From Flavobacterium sp. (GTDB lineage: Bacteria; Bacteroidota; Bacteroidia; Flavobacteriales; Flavobacteriaceae), in the NCBI GenBank assembly GCA_030153045.1, contig JASLID010000007.1:1-43145 (forward strand): DNA of 43,145 bases, read 5' to 3'. Made by a program: the position numbers and the translations under genes. A model generated the notes under the pieces. That model was given only the letters and a program-made list of their open reading frames with translations, was not told where the DNA came from and ran no database searches. The stretch's first letter is position 1. Each line of letters starts with the position of its first letter. Shown piece by piece: positions 22,950 to 32,218 of this stretch.

Positions 22950-25900
22950 AGCAAATTAGAGAAAGCAAGTTTTCAAAAATCGTTGCCTATTATTTAATAA
23001 TGATGATGCTGTTGCAGGTTTCTGCACCGATGCAAATGTATGCCTTAACCAGTGGTCCAAAACAACCTGAGTTTACTGCATTTACCCCTATTTCGACTTC
23101 AGACATGGTTGATTTGTCAAGTGGAGATTTCAATTACAACATTCCTATTATGGATGTGGGAGGATATCCTATAAATTTAGCATACAACTCAGGTGCAACT
23201 ATGGATCAAGAAGCTTCGTGGGTGGGATTAGGTTGGAATTTAAATGTTGGACAAATTGAACGACAAGTACGAGGATTGCCAGATGATTTTAAAGGGGATC
23301 CAATGACTTATAAAAATAATTTAAGAGACAATGTAACGGTGGGTACACATTTTAATGTTAACCCTGCGGTTTTTGGCGCTAATTTCCCTTTTAGTTTAGG
23401 GCTTGGAGTTGAATATAATAATACAGAGGGAGTGAGCTTTAAGCCCTCAATTGGAATGTCAATGTCTTTAGCAGGGCAATCAACAGTTGGTTTTACATTA
23501 AGTGGTTCTACGACCGAGGGAGCTTCATTAAGTCCTTCATTCTCTTTTGATAAAAAGATTCAGGGTACAACGAAAGACATAGATCTTAAAGGTAGTGTCG
23601 GTGCTACTTTAAGTAGTAGAAAAGGATTGGAAAATATTGACGCCTCTTGTACTTACAAAACAACAACCTATACTGATGATTGTAAAACCGATGTGCAAGA
23701 TGTAAAAGAAGGAGCTAAATCAGGTTCAGTTTCATTTAATAATACAAATAACTACACCCCAACAAAAAGAGTTGGATATTTAAATATTAATAAATCATTC
23801 AACGCAACATTAGGGGCTGAAATAATCGGAGCGGAAGCGCAAATGAAAATGTCAGGTTATGGCGCATATCAAAAAATTGACAATTCATATCTAAATCGTA
23901 CTGTAGGAGGTTATGGGTATGAAAATACTCATCTTAAAGGAGGTAGAGAAGGTGTTTTGGATTTTAACAGGGAAAATGAGAGAATTGTTAATAAAAACAC
24001 AACGGCTTTGCCTGTAACTAATTACACATTTGACACTTATAATATACAAGGACAAGGAGTTTCTGGTATGTTTAGACCTTATCGTTCACAAGTTAGTTAT
24101 GTGTACAATGATAATGTTTCAGATTTTAGTAGCAGTGGTGCATTTGGAGCCGAAATTGGAGTTGGTGGCTTGGTTCATGGAGGAATAGATTTTAAAGTTT
24201 CTCCAACTATTAGTTCAACAGGTCCTTGGTTTTCTAATAATCATTCAGTAGGTAGATTTAGAGAGCGTTCAAATGGACCATTAATTCAACCAGTAACATT
24301 CAAATTAGTAGGGGAATTAGGAACTGATTCAGATGCCACATATCATGGAGTGATGGAAGATACAAAAGCAATGCGCTTAGGTTTGTCTGGAGGTCCTTTT
24401 AATTGGGCATTAAGATCGAAATACCAGACGAGGGACGGCTTTAATCACACCTATACCACAAGTGAAAATGATGCTCCAATAATAAGAAGTAAAAGACTGC
24501 TAAAGAATCAGGTAGTTCAAAAAATAAGTAACAAATTAGCGGATAATATATTTATTTTTAAAAACAATGCGCCTTCTTACCACACAGCAGGTATTAAAGT
24601 AATGCAAACAGATGGAACGTCATACATATATGGACAAGCGGTTTACAATACCAAGAAAGTGGAATCTACATTTGACGTTTCTGGCGCTTCAATTATTGAT
24701 AGAGAAAAGGATTTAGTGACTTACAGTTCTGCTGATGGTTCTAATTCAAACAGTAATAGTGATCATTTTTTAAATAAAATAATTACACCAAAATATGCGC
24801 ATACTTATTTAATAACGAGTATTTTATCTTCAGATTATGAAGATTTAGATAACAATGGGCCAACTGATTTGGATTTAGGAGGTTATACTAAATTTGAATA
24901 TATTTCTGGAGGTCAATATAATTGGAGAGTTCCTTATGGGCTAAATCAAGCTTCTTTTTCAGAGGGATTAAAAACAAGTGCAAAAGACCAAAAAGGGAGT
25001 TATATTTATGGTGAGAAAGAATTAAAGTACTTATCTAATATTGAAACAAAAACACATATCGCTTTTTTTGAATTAAAAAACAGAGATGATGCTGTAGGGG
25101 TTGTCGATGAAAATGGAGGAATGCAAGCTGCTCAAAGAATGAAATATATTTCTGCAATAAGATTATATTCAAAAGCAGAATTAAGCAAAAACAGTAATGG
25201 GAAATGGATTGATCCGTTATCACAAGGAGGGGTTATTAAGCCTATAAAAACAGCTCATTTTGAATATGATTATTCGTTGTGTCCAGGTATTCCATCAAAA
25301 GTAGCTGGACAACTGCCGGGAACCGGTAAATTAACATTGAAAAAAGTCTATTTTACTTATAGAAACTCTAAAATGGGTAAATTCACGCCTTATGTTTTTA
25401 CCTATGCAAATAATAAAACTTATCATAAGAAAGCATTTGACATTTGGGGTAATTATAAACCAATAGGCGAAAATGAGTCGGGTTTAAATAATACCGAATT
25501 CCCTTTTGTTAGTCAAGATAAAACTACAGATGTTGCAAATACTCAAGATGATACAGTAGCTGCTGGCAACACTTCAGCATGGACATTACAAAAGATAGGA
25601 TTGCCTTCAGGAGGTGAAATAAAAATCACCACAGAAAGCGACGACTATAAGTATGTGCAAAACAAAAAAGCAATGCAAATGTTTAAAGTTTGCGGAGTAG
25701 GTAATGATGCCAACCCTACTACTAATAAAAATTTGTTTAACTTTTCTACACCAAATGATCTTCACGTAAGTTATATTTATGTTAAAATTCCAGATCAAAA
25801 CATAAGTGCTGTGGAGTTTAGGAGAAAATATCTTTCAGAAAATTTATTTGAACCCATCTATTTTAAAGCATCTATGAATATGGTAGATGGTGAGTATGAG

Positions 25901-28372
25901 TATGTAACTGGTTATTTTGAAATTGACACAGGTGCTGAAATAAGGGTTACAAATGGAATTGCTTCAATCCCAATGGTTAGATTAAATCGCGATGGAGGGA
26001 TTGGCGGTAGAGGAAATGTAAACCCATTGTCAAAAGCAGGGTGGGGTTTTGGAAGAACTTATCTTAACCGAAAAGTTTATGGTATGGGAGACGAATCAAA
26101 CAAATCTTTTATATCAATATGTAAAGAATTAGTGAACAGTATTGCTATGATGGCTGAGATTTTTACAGGCCCTAATGGAATGTTAGAAATAAAAGGAAGA
26201 GCTAGAAGAATAGAGCCTGAGAAATCATGGGTTCGATTGGAAAATCCTACAGGGAAAAAATTTGGTGGTGGTTTAAGAGTTAAAAAAATTGAACTAAGTG
26301 ATAATTGGGATGTAATGAACGGATTAAATCCATTAAATGATAATCCAATCTACAAAGAAATGTATGGACAAGAGTTTAACTATAATTTGACTGACAATAC
26401 TTCAAGTGGTGTGGCTACTTTTGAATCTAATTCATCTCCAGAAAATCCATTTACCAAGCCATTCTATGCTAAAGATGGAAGATATTCAGATAAAATTGCT
26501 TCGCCTAAAGAGAACAATTATGTAGAATTGCCGTTTGGTGAAAGTTTTTTCCCATCTCCAAAAATTACTTATTCAAGAGTAAGTGTATCTAACCTAAATA
26601 AGAATGATGAAGTTAATCATAAAACCATATCGAAACATGCTACTGGAAAGGTAATTTCTAAATTTTACACCAGTTATGACTTTCCTACAAAAGTAGATTA
26701 TACATCACCTGAAACAAGAATCGACCCAATGGATGGTCCATTGTTTCAGTTATTAAAGGTCTTTACGTATAATTCATTAACCATGTCACAAGGATTTTCA
26801 GTGGAAACTAATGATATGAATGGAAAAATAAGATCTGAAAGTGTATATAATGAAGGAGAAGAAAATGATGAATCTTTTATCTCGAGAGTAGAATATAAAT
26901 ATAATGCTGATGCTAATAATAAATTATATAATAATTTAACTACAATTGACGAGAAAGGGAATATTGGTGAAAATACTATTGGGGTAGAATATGATGTCAT
27001 CAATGATTTCAATCAAAGTAACTCGACTACAATTGCGATGGGTTTTGATGGAAATGTAGCAGCCTTTTTATTAGGAATTATTCCTGGAGTTGTTCCAGCA
27101 ATATTTCCTTCATTGTCTTTTCATAAGAGTTTGATGCGAACTGCAACTACGACTAAAGTAGTTCACAAAACAGGTATATTAATCGAAAAGATAGCTTATG
27201 ATGGAAATTCAAGAGTATCTACGAAAAACTTAGCGTGGGACTCAAAGAGTGGTGAGGTATTATTAACTCAAACCATTAACGAATTCGATGATAAATATTA
27301 TAGTTTTTCTTACCCAGCTTACTGGTATTACTCTAATATGGGAATGGCATCTGAAAACATTGATTTAGAAGGAGAATTAGTCAACTCTTCAACAGGAACC
27401 GGTGCGAGTAAATTTTACTTAAACGGGTCTGCTATAGATAATGTAACTAAATATTTCAAATTAGGAGATGAGCTATTGTTTGGTAACAATGTTAAAGTAT
27501 GGGTTAGTTCAGTAACTTCAAATGGAATTGAGTTAATGGACAGAGAAGGAAAAACGCTAACAAATTCAGATGTGTTAAGTAACTTGAATTTTATTGTCCT
27601 TCGTTCAGGAAACAAGAATATGCAAATGGCAGATATGGCAAATGTTACCTCAATGGCGAACCCATTAGAAACAGCTATAAATGGCAAAATTATAAATCCT
27701 TTTTCATATTATGATACATCTGATCCTAATGGAAAAGTCATAAATGCCAGTGCAATAGAATACTCTGATGATTGGAAATCACAATGTGAAAATAATTTGC
27801 CTAACGAAAACGGAAAATTAGACGGTAAAGGTGATTCTGTAAATCCATTTTTATATAATACAAAAGGCGAATGGAGAGCTGTAAAATCATATGCTTATTT
27901 GTCTGGTAGAAATAATTTTGAGACAACAAATAGAAGAAAAACAGGATACTTTAAGAAGTTTAGCACTTTTTATAATGTTGACGAATTAGGAGCATGGAGT
28001 ATTAACAACGAGGGTTGGACTTATGCAAGTGCTGTAACAAAATATAGCCCATATGGATTAGAAATTGAAAACGCAGATGCATTAGATCGATATTCATCAG
28101 CCCAATATGGTTATCAGTACAAGTTACCTATTGCGGTTACTTCCAATTCTAAATACCAAGAAATGGGGGCTGATAATTTTGAAGATTATAGTAACGATTT
28201 GAACCCAGCAATTTTTAAACCACATTTTGCTTTTTCTCAAGTATTAACAGGGAATACGATTTATGTTACAAATAAAAAATCGCATTCAGGACAAAAAAGT
28301 ATGGCAGTCTTGCCAGGTCATAAAGCTACTTTTACAAGAAAACTGGAAGCTTGTAAGCCGAAAGGAGAATAA
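22946..28372 (+). CDS. SpvB/TcB-like giant exported protein
   Basis: This is a 1808-residue protein. A signal peptide (IVAYYLIMMMLLQVSAPMQM region, residues 12-32) precedes TSGPKQPEFTAF. Residues 48-110 carry DLSSGDFNYNIPIMDVGGYP, LAYNSGATMDQEASWVGLGW and IERQVRGLPDDFKGD, the same layout as the SpvB/TcB N-terminus (a Gly-rich YNSG, GLGW, then IxR). Residues 130-330 are repetitive beta strands. Later blocks such as FDIWGNYKP, SAWTLQKIGLPSGGEIK, GRGNVNPLSKAGWG and LPFGESFFPSPKITYSRVSV match my recollection of an uncharacterised Bacteroidota family linked to RHS genes. Near residue 1370 lies a hydrophobic hairpin AAFLLGIIPGVVPAIFPSLS. The protein ends abruptly at LEACKPKGE, just where relatives carry a further tail that is found here in the next protein. 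Export by Sec is likely; the final destination is unknown. Confidence 0.85.
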   Translation: MKQIRESKFSKIVAYYLIMMMLLQVSAPMQMYALTSGPKQPEFTAFTPISTSDMVDLSSGDFNYNIPIMDVGGYPINLAYNSGATMDQEASWVGLGWNLNVGQIERQVRGLPDDFKGDPMTYKNNLRDNVTVGTHFNVNPAVFGANFPFSLGLGVEYNNTEGVSFKPSIGMSMSLAGQSTVGFTLSGSTTEGASLSPSFSFDKKIQGTTKDIDLKGSVGATLSSRKGLENIDASCTYKTTTYTDDCKTDVQDVKEGAKSGSVSFNNTNNYTPTKRVGYLNINKSFNATLGAEIIGAEAQMKMSGYGAYQKIDNSYLNRTVGGYGYENTHLKGGREGVLDFNRENERIVNKNTTALPVTNYTFDTYNIQGQGVSGMFRPYRSQVSYVYNDNVSDFSSSGAFGAEIGVGGLVHGGIDFKVSPTISSTGPWFSNNHSVGRFRERSNGPLIQPVTFKLVGELGTDSDATYHGVMEDTKAMRLGLSGGPFNWALRSKYQTRDGFNHTYTTSENDAPIIRSKRLLKNQVVQKISNKLADNIFIFKNNAPSYHTAGIKVMQTDGTSYIYGQAVYNTKKVESTFDVSGASIIDREKDLVTYSSADGSNSNSNSDHFLNKIITPKYAHTYLITSILSSDYEDLDNNGPTDLDLGGYTKFEYISGGQYNWRVPYGLNQASFSEGLKTSAKDQKGSYIYGEKELKYLSNIETKTHIAFFELKNRDDAVGVVDENGGMQAAQRMKYISAIRLYSKAELSKNSNGKWIDPLSQGGVIKPIKTAHFEYDYSLCPGIPSKVAGQLPGTGKLTLKKVYFTYRNSKMGKFTPYVFTYANNKTYHKKAFDIWGNYKPIGENESGLNNTEFPFVSQDKTTDVANTQDDTVAAGNTSAWTLQKIGLPSGGEIKITTESDDYKYVQNKKAMQMFKVCGVGNDANPTTNKNLFNFSTPNDLHVSYIYVKIPDQNISAVEFRRKYLSENLFEPIYFKASMNMVDGEYEYVTGYFEIDTGAEIRVTNGIASIPMVRLNRDGGIGGRGNVNPLSKAGWGFGRTYLNRKVYGMGDESNKSFISICKELVNSIAMMAEIFTGPNGMLEIKGRARRIEPEKSWVRLENPTGKKFGGGLRVKKIELSDNWDVMNGLNPLNDNPIYKEMYGQEFNYNLTDNTSSGVATFESNSSPENPFTKPFYAKDGRYSDKIASPKENNYVELPFGESFFPSPKITYSRVSVSNLNKNDEVNHKTISKHATGKVISKFYTSYDFPTKVDYTSPETRIDPMDGPLFQLLKVFTYNSLTMSQGFSVETNDMNGKIRSESVYNEGEENDESFISRVEYKYNADANNKLYNNLTTIDEKGNIGENTIGVEYDVINDFNQSNSTTIAMGFDGNVAAFLLGIIPGVVPAIFPSLSFHKSLMRTATTTKVVHKTGILIEKIAYDGNSRVSTKNLAWDSKSGEVLLTQTINEFDDKYYSFSYPAYWYYSNMGMASENIDLEGELVNSSTGTGASKFYLNGSAIDNVTKYFKLGDELLFGNNVKVWVSSVTSNGIELMDREGKTLTNSDVLSNLNFIVLRSGNKNMQMADMANVTSMANPLETAINGKIINPFSYYDTSDPNGKVINASAIEYSDDWKSQCENNLPNENGKLDGKGDSVNPFLYNTKGEWRAVKSYAYLSGRNNFETTNRRKTGYFKKFSTFYNVDELGAWSINNEGWTYASAVTKYSPYGLEIENADALDRYSSAQYGYQYKLPIAVTSNSKYQEMGADNFEDYSNDLNPAIFKPHFAFSQVLTGNTIYVTNKKSHSGQKSMAVLPGHKATFTRKLEACKPKGE

Positions 28373-28424
28373 TATAATAAAAGCCAAGAGTATCTAGAAA
28401 TTTATATAAGGAATCCAATAATTC

Positions 28425-31400
28425 ATGAAAAAAGTAATTTTATATATCTGTATATTAATTAATTTTTGTGCGCTGGCACAACAAGGAAGTAACTTTAGTA
28501 TACGGGTACAGTCAAATCAAATATCTAAACCTAATGGTGTGCCATTTTCGGTAGAACTTAATTATGTAGGGACTAATGTTTCATCTTGTACTACTCAATC
28601 TGCTGTAATTAACCTTGGAAAATTAGTATATGTACCCAATATCAATAATTTATCGACCGCCACTGCCTCTTTTATAGTAGATGGTAACGGTGATACTATT
28701 GTCACTATTGTCCATTTGCCATCTGTAGCTGGATCCAGTAGGTCTGTATTTATTGGGGCCATGTTTGCTTCTGGTACAACTTGTAACGGCACTGAGGTAA
28801 GTATCACAGGTGAGTTATTTCAATGTGGGCAATCTCAAAGTGTGGCATCACCAATTGAGGTTAGTGCTTCCACGCCAATTGTAGCAACTGCAAAAATAGC
28901 CCAGCAAACATATTATGATCAAAATCAGAACCAGTCATTTTGCATGGGAAAAACTGTTCGATATACGGTTACTTTGGAGAACCACGGTAAAAGCGGTTTG
29001 AATTTTAAAACACCAAGAGTTTTTGTTAATTTGTCTAATTGCGCAAATGTGATTGGAGTTTATAAATACAATTCATATACGCCTGTAGATGGTTCTTTTC
29101 AGGTTGGGGCAGGAGAAAATAATAATCAATTACTTGTTTGGAATGTGCCGGATTTGAATTTAGATATGCAAAACGACATTACATTTAATTCCAATTTAAT
29201 ATATCAAATAGATGTGCAGTATCCGTGTACAAATCCAAGTTCTTGCATCGGAAATGCTCCGTTAAGTGTTTACTTGGAAGGATTAACATGTAATGATGAA
29301 ATAATCGGATCAGTGGATAACAACTGGGATAGTATTAATACCAACCTGATTGCCCAGTGTGCAGCAACAGCATGTGGGGTGGGAGGAAATCCTTTTGCTT
29401 CTATAGGTTATAACTTATATTGTCCTTATGGATGTACTTCAGAAGAAAATTCGTCGGTGAATATATCTTTTACAACACCTCCTTTAAATCCAAATTATCC
29501 GAATAAGCAATTTAAAGTGGAATTGCCTGATGGGATTATACTTCAAAGTGCAGAAATTAATTATGGACTTCCTTGTAATGGTATCGTTAAAACATATCTA
29601 GATCAAAACAATCAGCCCACGCAAATGGCATTGGCAAAAACAATACTTTTCGACGTTCCCTGTGAAGATACACCTTATAGCACTAATTTAAGCATTATTT
29701 TTAAATATTCAAATCCATCAGCAGTACAAGGAGGGGATCAATTTATATTTAAGGCTTCTGTAAAATCAGGGGAAACCGTAGTTGTACCGGTAATGAGTCA
29801 CACGGCTGTTGTTAGAGCTTGTAATGCAGCGCTTAGAATTACAAAAGAAGTGAGAAAAAAACTGCCAGCTAATAGCTTATTTTATACTGAACTAAGCGGA
29901 TTGCCTGGGGAAGAATTTATTTATAGGGTAAAAATTAATAATACAGGGGCCTACAAATTGGATGGGACTTCCATAACAGATATTCTGGATCCACGATTTA
30001 TTTACAAAGGGGATTTTAAAATTATATATACAAGCAATCAATCGGTTGCTAATTTACCAGATTTAAATCCAGCACATACTTATACCATTGAAGGCGTTGA
30101 AACAATACATGTTTCAACGCCAGCTATTGGAACTAACGGGACCATTACATTAAACAATTTTGATTTTCCTTGTTCTTTAAGTAAGTATTTAATTTTTGAA
30201 TTCAGAGTACAGCTTAGAAATAATATTTTGGTTGATGACCAAATTACAAATGTGGTTAGAGGAGTTGGTTCACAGTCAAATATACCAACCCTATCAAATA
30301 CTACATCTATACTCGTTGGATCTTCTGCATATATAGATTCAGAAATGATGGTTAAATGTTCAGGGACTCAAGAATGGCTAAAGGATTTTGCTACTGTTAA
30401 AAACGGTCAAGTGGTTGAGATTAAACTAAAAGTAAGTAATTTGGGTACTATTCCTATGAAACTTATGGATGTATTGAACCTTAGGCCTCAAAACAACGAT
30501 AAGTTCGAAAATTCAAACATTCAAAGAAATGGATCCATTCCATTTACGATTAATTATGCTTGCAATGAAATCCCACAGATTACCACCAATTCTACGAATC
30601 CTATAACGTCTAATAGTATCTATTATAATAATGACGTAAATATGACAAGACCTATGATTTGTCCTTCAGTAACAGGAACTTCAAATCCTTCCGCTGTTTC
30701 ATGTAACAATGCTTCAAATTGGCTAAATGTTAAGTTTTCAAACGGAACTTTTCTTATGAATCCTGGGGATTTTGTGGAAGTGGTATATAAAGGGATTGTT
30801 CAGGGCGGAATTGGAACTCTTACGAATAGTTTTACCTATAATGTTTTAAGAATGGACAATTCGTGTATGAACTCTGGAGTACAAGTAATCAAAATAGAAA
30901 ATACAGAGGAAGGTTGTACCACAAATCCGCCAGTTGAATGTACCTATTGTAGTTCATTTGAATTAACTAAAAAAGAAAAATATCTTGTAAGCGGTTGGGT
31001 CAGAGAAGAGTCTATAAATAATCCCAGAGCTCAATACAAAAAATATGAAAAAAGCTATATAAGAGTTCGATTTACAGATTCTACAGAAGAAGTTATTGGA
31101 ACCCCTTTCGACTTTTATCCAGATGGTAATATTATTGATGGATGGCAAAGAATTATTGGAGAGTTTGTAGTGCCAATTCAAACAGACGATATGCATGTTG
31201 AATTAGTGAACGATAATGACAGCTCAAATGAAGGTGCTTTAAAAATTGCGTATTTTGATGATATTAGGGTTTTGCCTAGTAAAGCAAATATGAAAAGTTT
31301 TGTTTACGATCAAAGAACACAACGATTAATGGCTGAACTTGATGAAAATAATTATTCAACTTTTTATGAATATGATCTAGAAGGTGGTTTAATTCGAATC

Positions 31401-31472
31401 AAAAAAGAAACTGAAAAAGGTGTATTCACAATTCAAGAAACTAGAAGTGGTTCAGTAATACATAAACAATAA
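28425..31472 (+). CDS. DUF11-like exported protein with an SpvB-family tail
   Basis: This is a 1015-residue protein. The signal peptide is KKVILYICILINFCALAQQ. Residues 20 to about 830 are a string of Ig-like/DUF11-type beta domains with paired cysteines; the clearest is KEVRKKLPANSLFYTELSGL followed by EEFIYRVKINNTGAYKLDG and ITDILDPRFIYKG. From Cys839 the character changes: KKEKYLVSGWVREE, IIDGWQRIIGEFVVPIQ, IAYFDDIRVLPSKANMKSFV, then MAELDENNYSTFYEYDLEGG and IKKETEKGVFTIQETRS. That last segment is the conserved C-terminal tail of the SpvB-like family, including a YD-type strand. It lies 52 bases after the SpvB-like gene, in a different reading frame, and 40 bases before the next gene. No T9SS sorting domain is visible. 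Confidence 0.82.
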   Translation: MKKVILYICILINFCALAQQGSNFSIRVQSNQISKPNGVPFSVELNYVGTNVSSCTTQSAVINLGKLVYVPNINNLSTATASFIVDGNGDTIVTIVHLPSVAGSSRSVFIGAMFASGTTCNGTEVSITGELFQCGQSQSVASPIEVSASTPIVATAKIAQQTYYDQNQNQSFCMGKTVRYTVTLENHGKSGLNFKTPRVFVNLSNCANVIGVYKYNSYTPVDGSFQVGAGENNNQLLVWNVPDLNLDMQNDITFNSNLIYQIDVQYPCTNPSSCIGNAPLSVYLEGLTCNDEIIGSVDNNWDSINTNLIAQCAATACGVGGNPFASIGYNLYCPYGCTSEENSSVNISFTTPPLNPNYPNKQFKVELPDGIILQSAEINYGLPCNGIVKTYLDQNNQPTQMALAKTILFDVPCEDTPYSTNLSIIFKYSNPSAVQGGDQFIFKASVKSGETVVVPVMSHTAVVRACNAALRITKEVRKKLPANSLFYTELSGLPGEEFIYRVKINNTGAYKLDGTSITDILDPRFIYKGDFKIIYTSNQSVANLPDLNPAHTYTIEGVETIHVSTPAIGTNGTITLNNFDFPCSLSKYLIFEFRVQLRNNILVDDQITNVVRGVGSQSNIPTLSNTTSILVGSSAYIDSEMMVKCSGTQEWLKDFATVKNGQVVEIKLKVSNLGTIPMKLMDVLNLRPQNNDKFENSNIQRNGSIPFTINYACNEIPQITTNSTNPITSNSIYYNNDVNMTRPMICPSVTGTSNPSAVSCNNASNWLNVKFSNGTFLMNPGDFVEVVYKGIVQGGIGTLTNSFTYNVLRMDNSCMNSGVQVIKIENTEEGCTTNPPVECTYCSSFELTKKEKYLVSGWVREESINNPRAQYKKYEKSYIRVRFTDSTEEVIGTPFDFYPDGNIIDGWQRIIGEFVVPIQTDDMHVELVNDNDSSNEGALKIAYFDDIRVLPSKANMKSFVYDQRTQRLMAELDENNYSTFYEYDLEGGLIRIKKETEKGVFTIQETRSGSVIHKQ
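30939..31469 (+). other. SpvB-family tail domain within the DUF11-like protein
   Basis: Residues 839-1015 form a carbohydrate-binding-like beta sandwich, followed by a YD-type strand (FVYDQRTQRLMAELDENN, then STFYEYDLEGGLIRIK). In relatives this segment directly continues the SpvB-like chain, which here stops at 28372. Confidence 0.65.
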
Positions 31473-31512
31473 GAATTCAATTCTTTTATTATTCGGTTTC
31501 ACTAAAAATATT

Positions 31513-32217
31513 ATGAAAAATATAATTTTAATAATCTTCGTTTTATTCCCTGTAATTTTTCTTGGTCAAGAACTAAAGACCGCTAAAGAGGTTATGGAGA
31601 AAGTTACTAATAGTTATAGTAAAACGACAAAATTATCTTATTTGACACACTACAATCTCTATACAAACTATAAAGATATAAAGCCTAAGGAAAGCTACGG
31701 TGGGATGATATTAAAAAATGGCGAAGTAAATTATTGTAAAATACAAAATACAGAGTTTATTAGTTTTAAAAATTGTTCTGTCAAAGTCAGCCACTCAGAA
31801 AAAGTAGTGCTTTACAGTGAAGGAGATCTTGATGGTGTTATGCAATCGCCAGTAGAAACTGCTCTTTATTTAAAGGAGTTTAAAGGAATTCTAAAAACAA
31901 CTCCAAGTCATTATATATGTGAATTCTCACCCAAAAAGATAACCCAAATAATGGCTAGTAAAATAATTATTTACGTTGATAGAAAAGACCTAAAAATCAC
32001 GAAACAAATTATGTATCTGGCCCAAAAAATGGAATCAAAAAATAGTAAAGGAAAAATCATTGAAACTTCTCCTAGAATCGAGATCTCGTATCAAAAGAGA
32101 AAGAGTGATGATAAAAAAGACTCTTTTTTAACTAGTAAAGAGAGTTATTTTACAAAAAAAGGGAACGACATCGTTCTAGCAAAAAGATTATTAGCCTATC
32201 AATTATTCAAATCATAA
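31513..32217 (+). CDS. Small exported protein of the RHS operon, possibly LolA-like
   Basis: This 234-residue protein has a signal peptide (KNIILIIFVLFPVIFLGQE). The mature part starts with a helix TAKEVMEKVTNSYSKTTKLS, then curved beta strands and YVDRKDLKITKQIMYLAQKM, a layout reminiscent of LolA/LolB or outer-membrane lipoprotein-sorting folds. The resemblance is weak, and no family motif is decisive. It sits one base before the start of the giant RHS gene, so translation is probably coupled. A role in helping the RHS protein cross or dock to the envelope is possible; this is inference from position. Confidence 0.72.
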   Translation: MKNIILIIFVLFPVIFLGQELKTAKEVMEKVTNSYSKTTKLSYLTHYNLYTNYKDIKPKESYGGMILKNGEVNYCKIQNTEFISFKNCSVKVSHSEKVVLYSEGDLDGVMQSPVETALYLKEFKGILKTTPSHYICEFSPKKITQIMASKIIIYVDRKDLKITKQIMYLAQKMESKNSKGKIIETSPRIEISYQKRKSDDKKDSFLTSKESYFTKKGNDIVLAKRLLAYQLFKS

Positions 32218-32218
32218 T

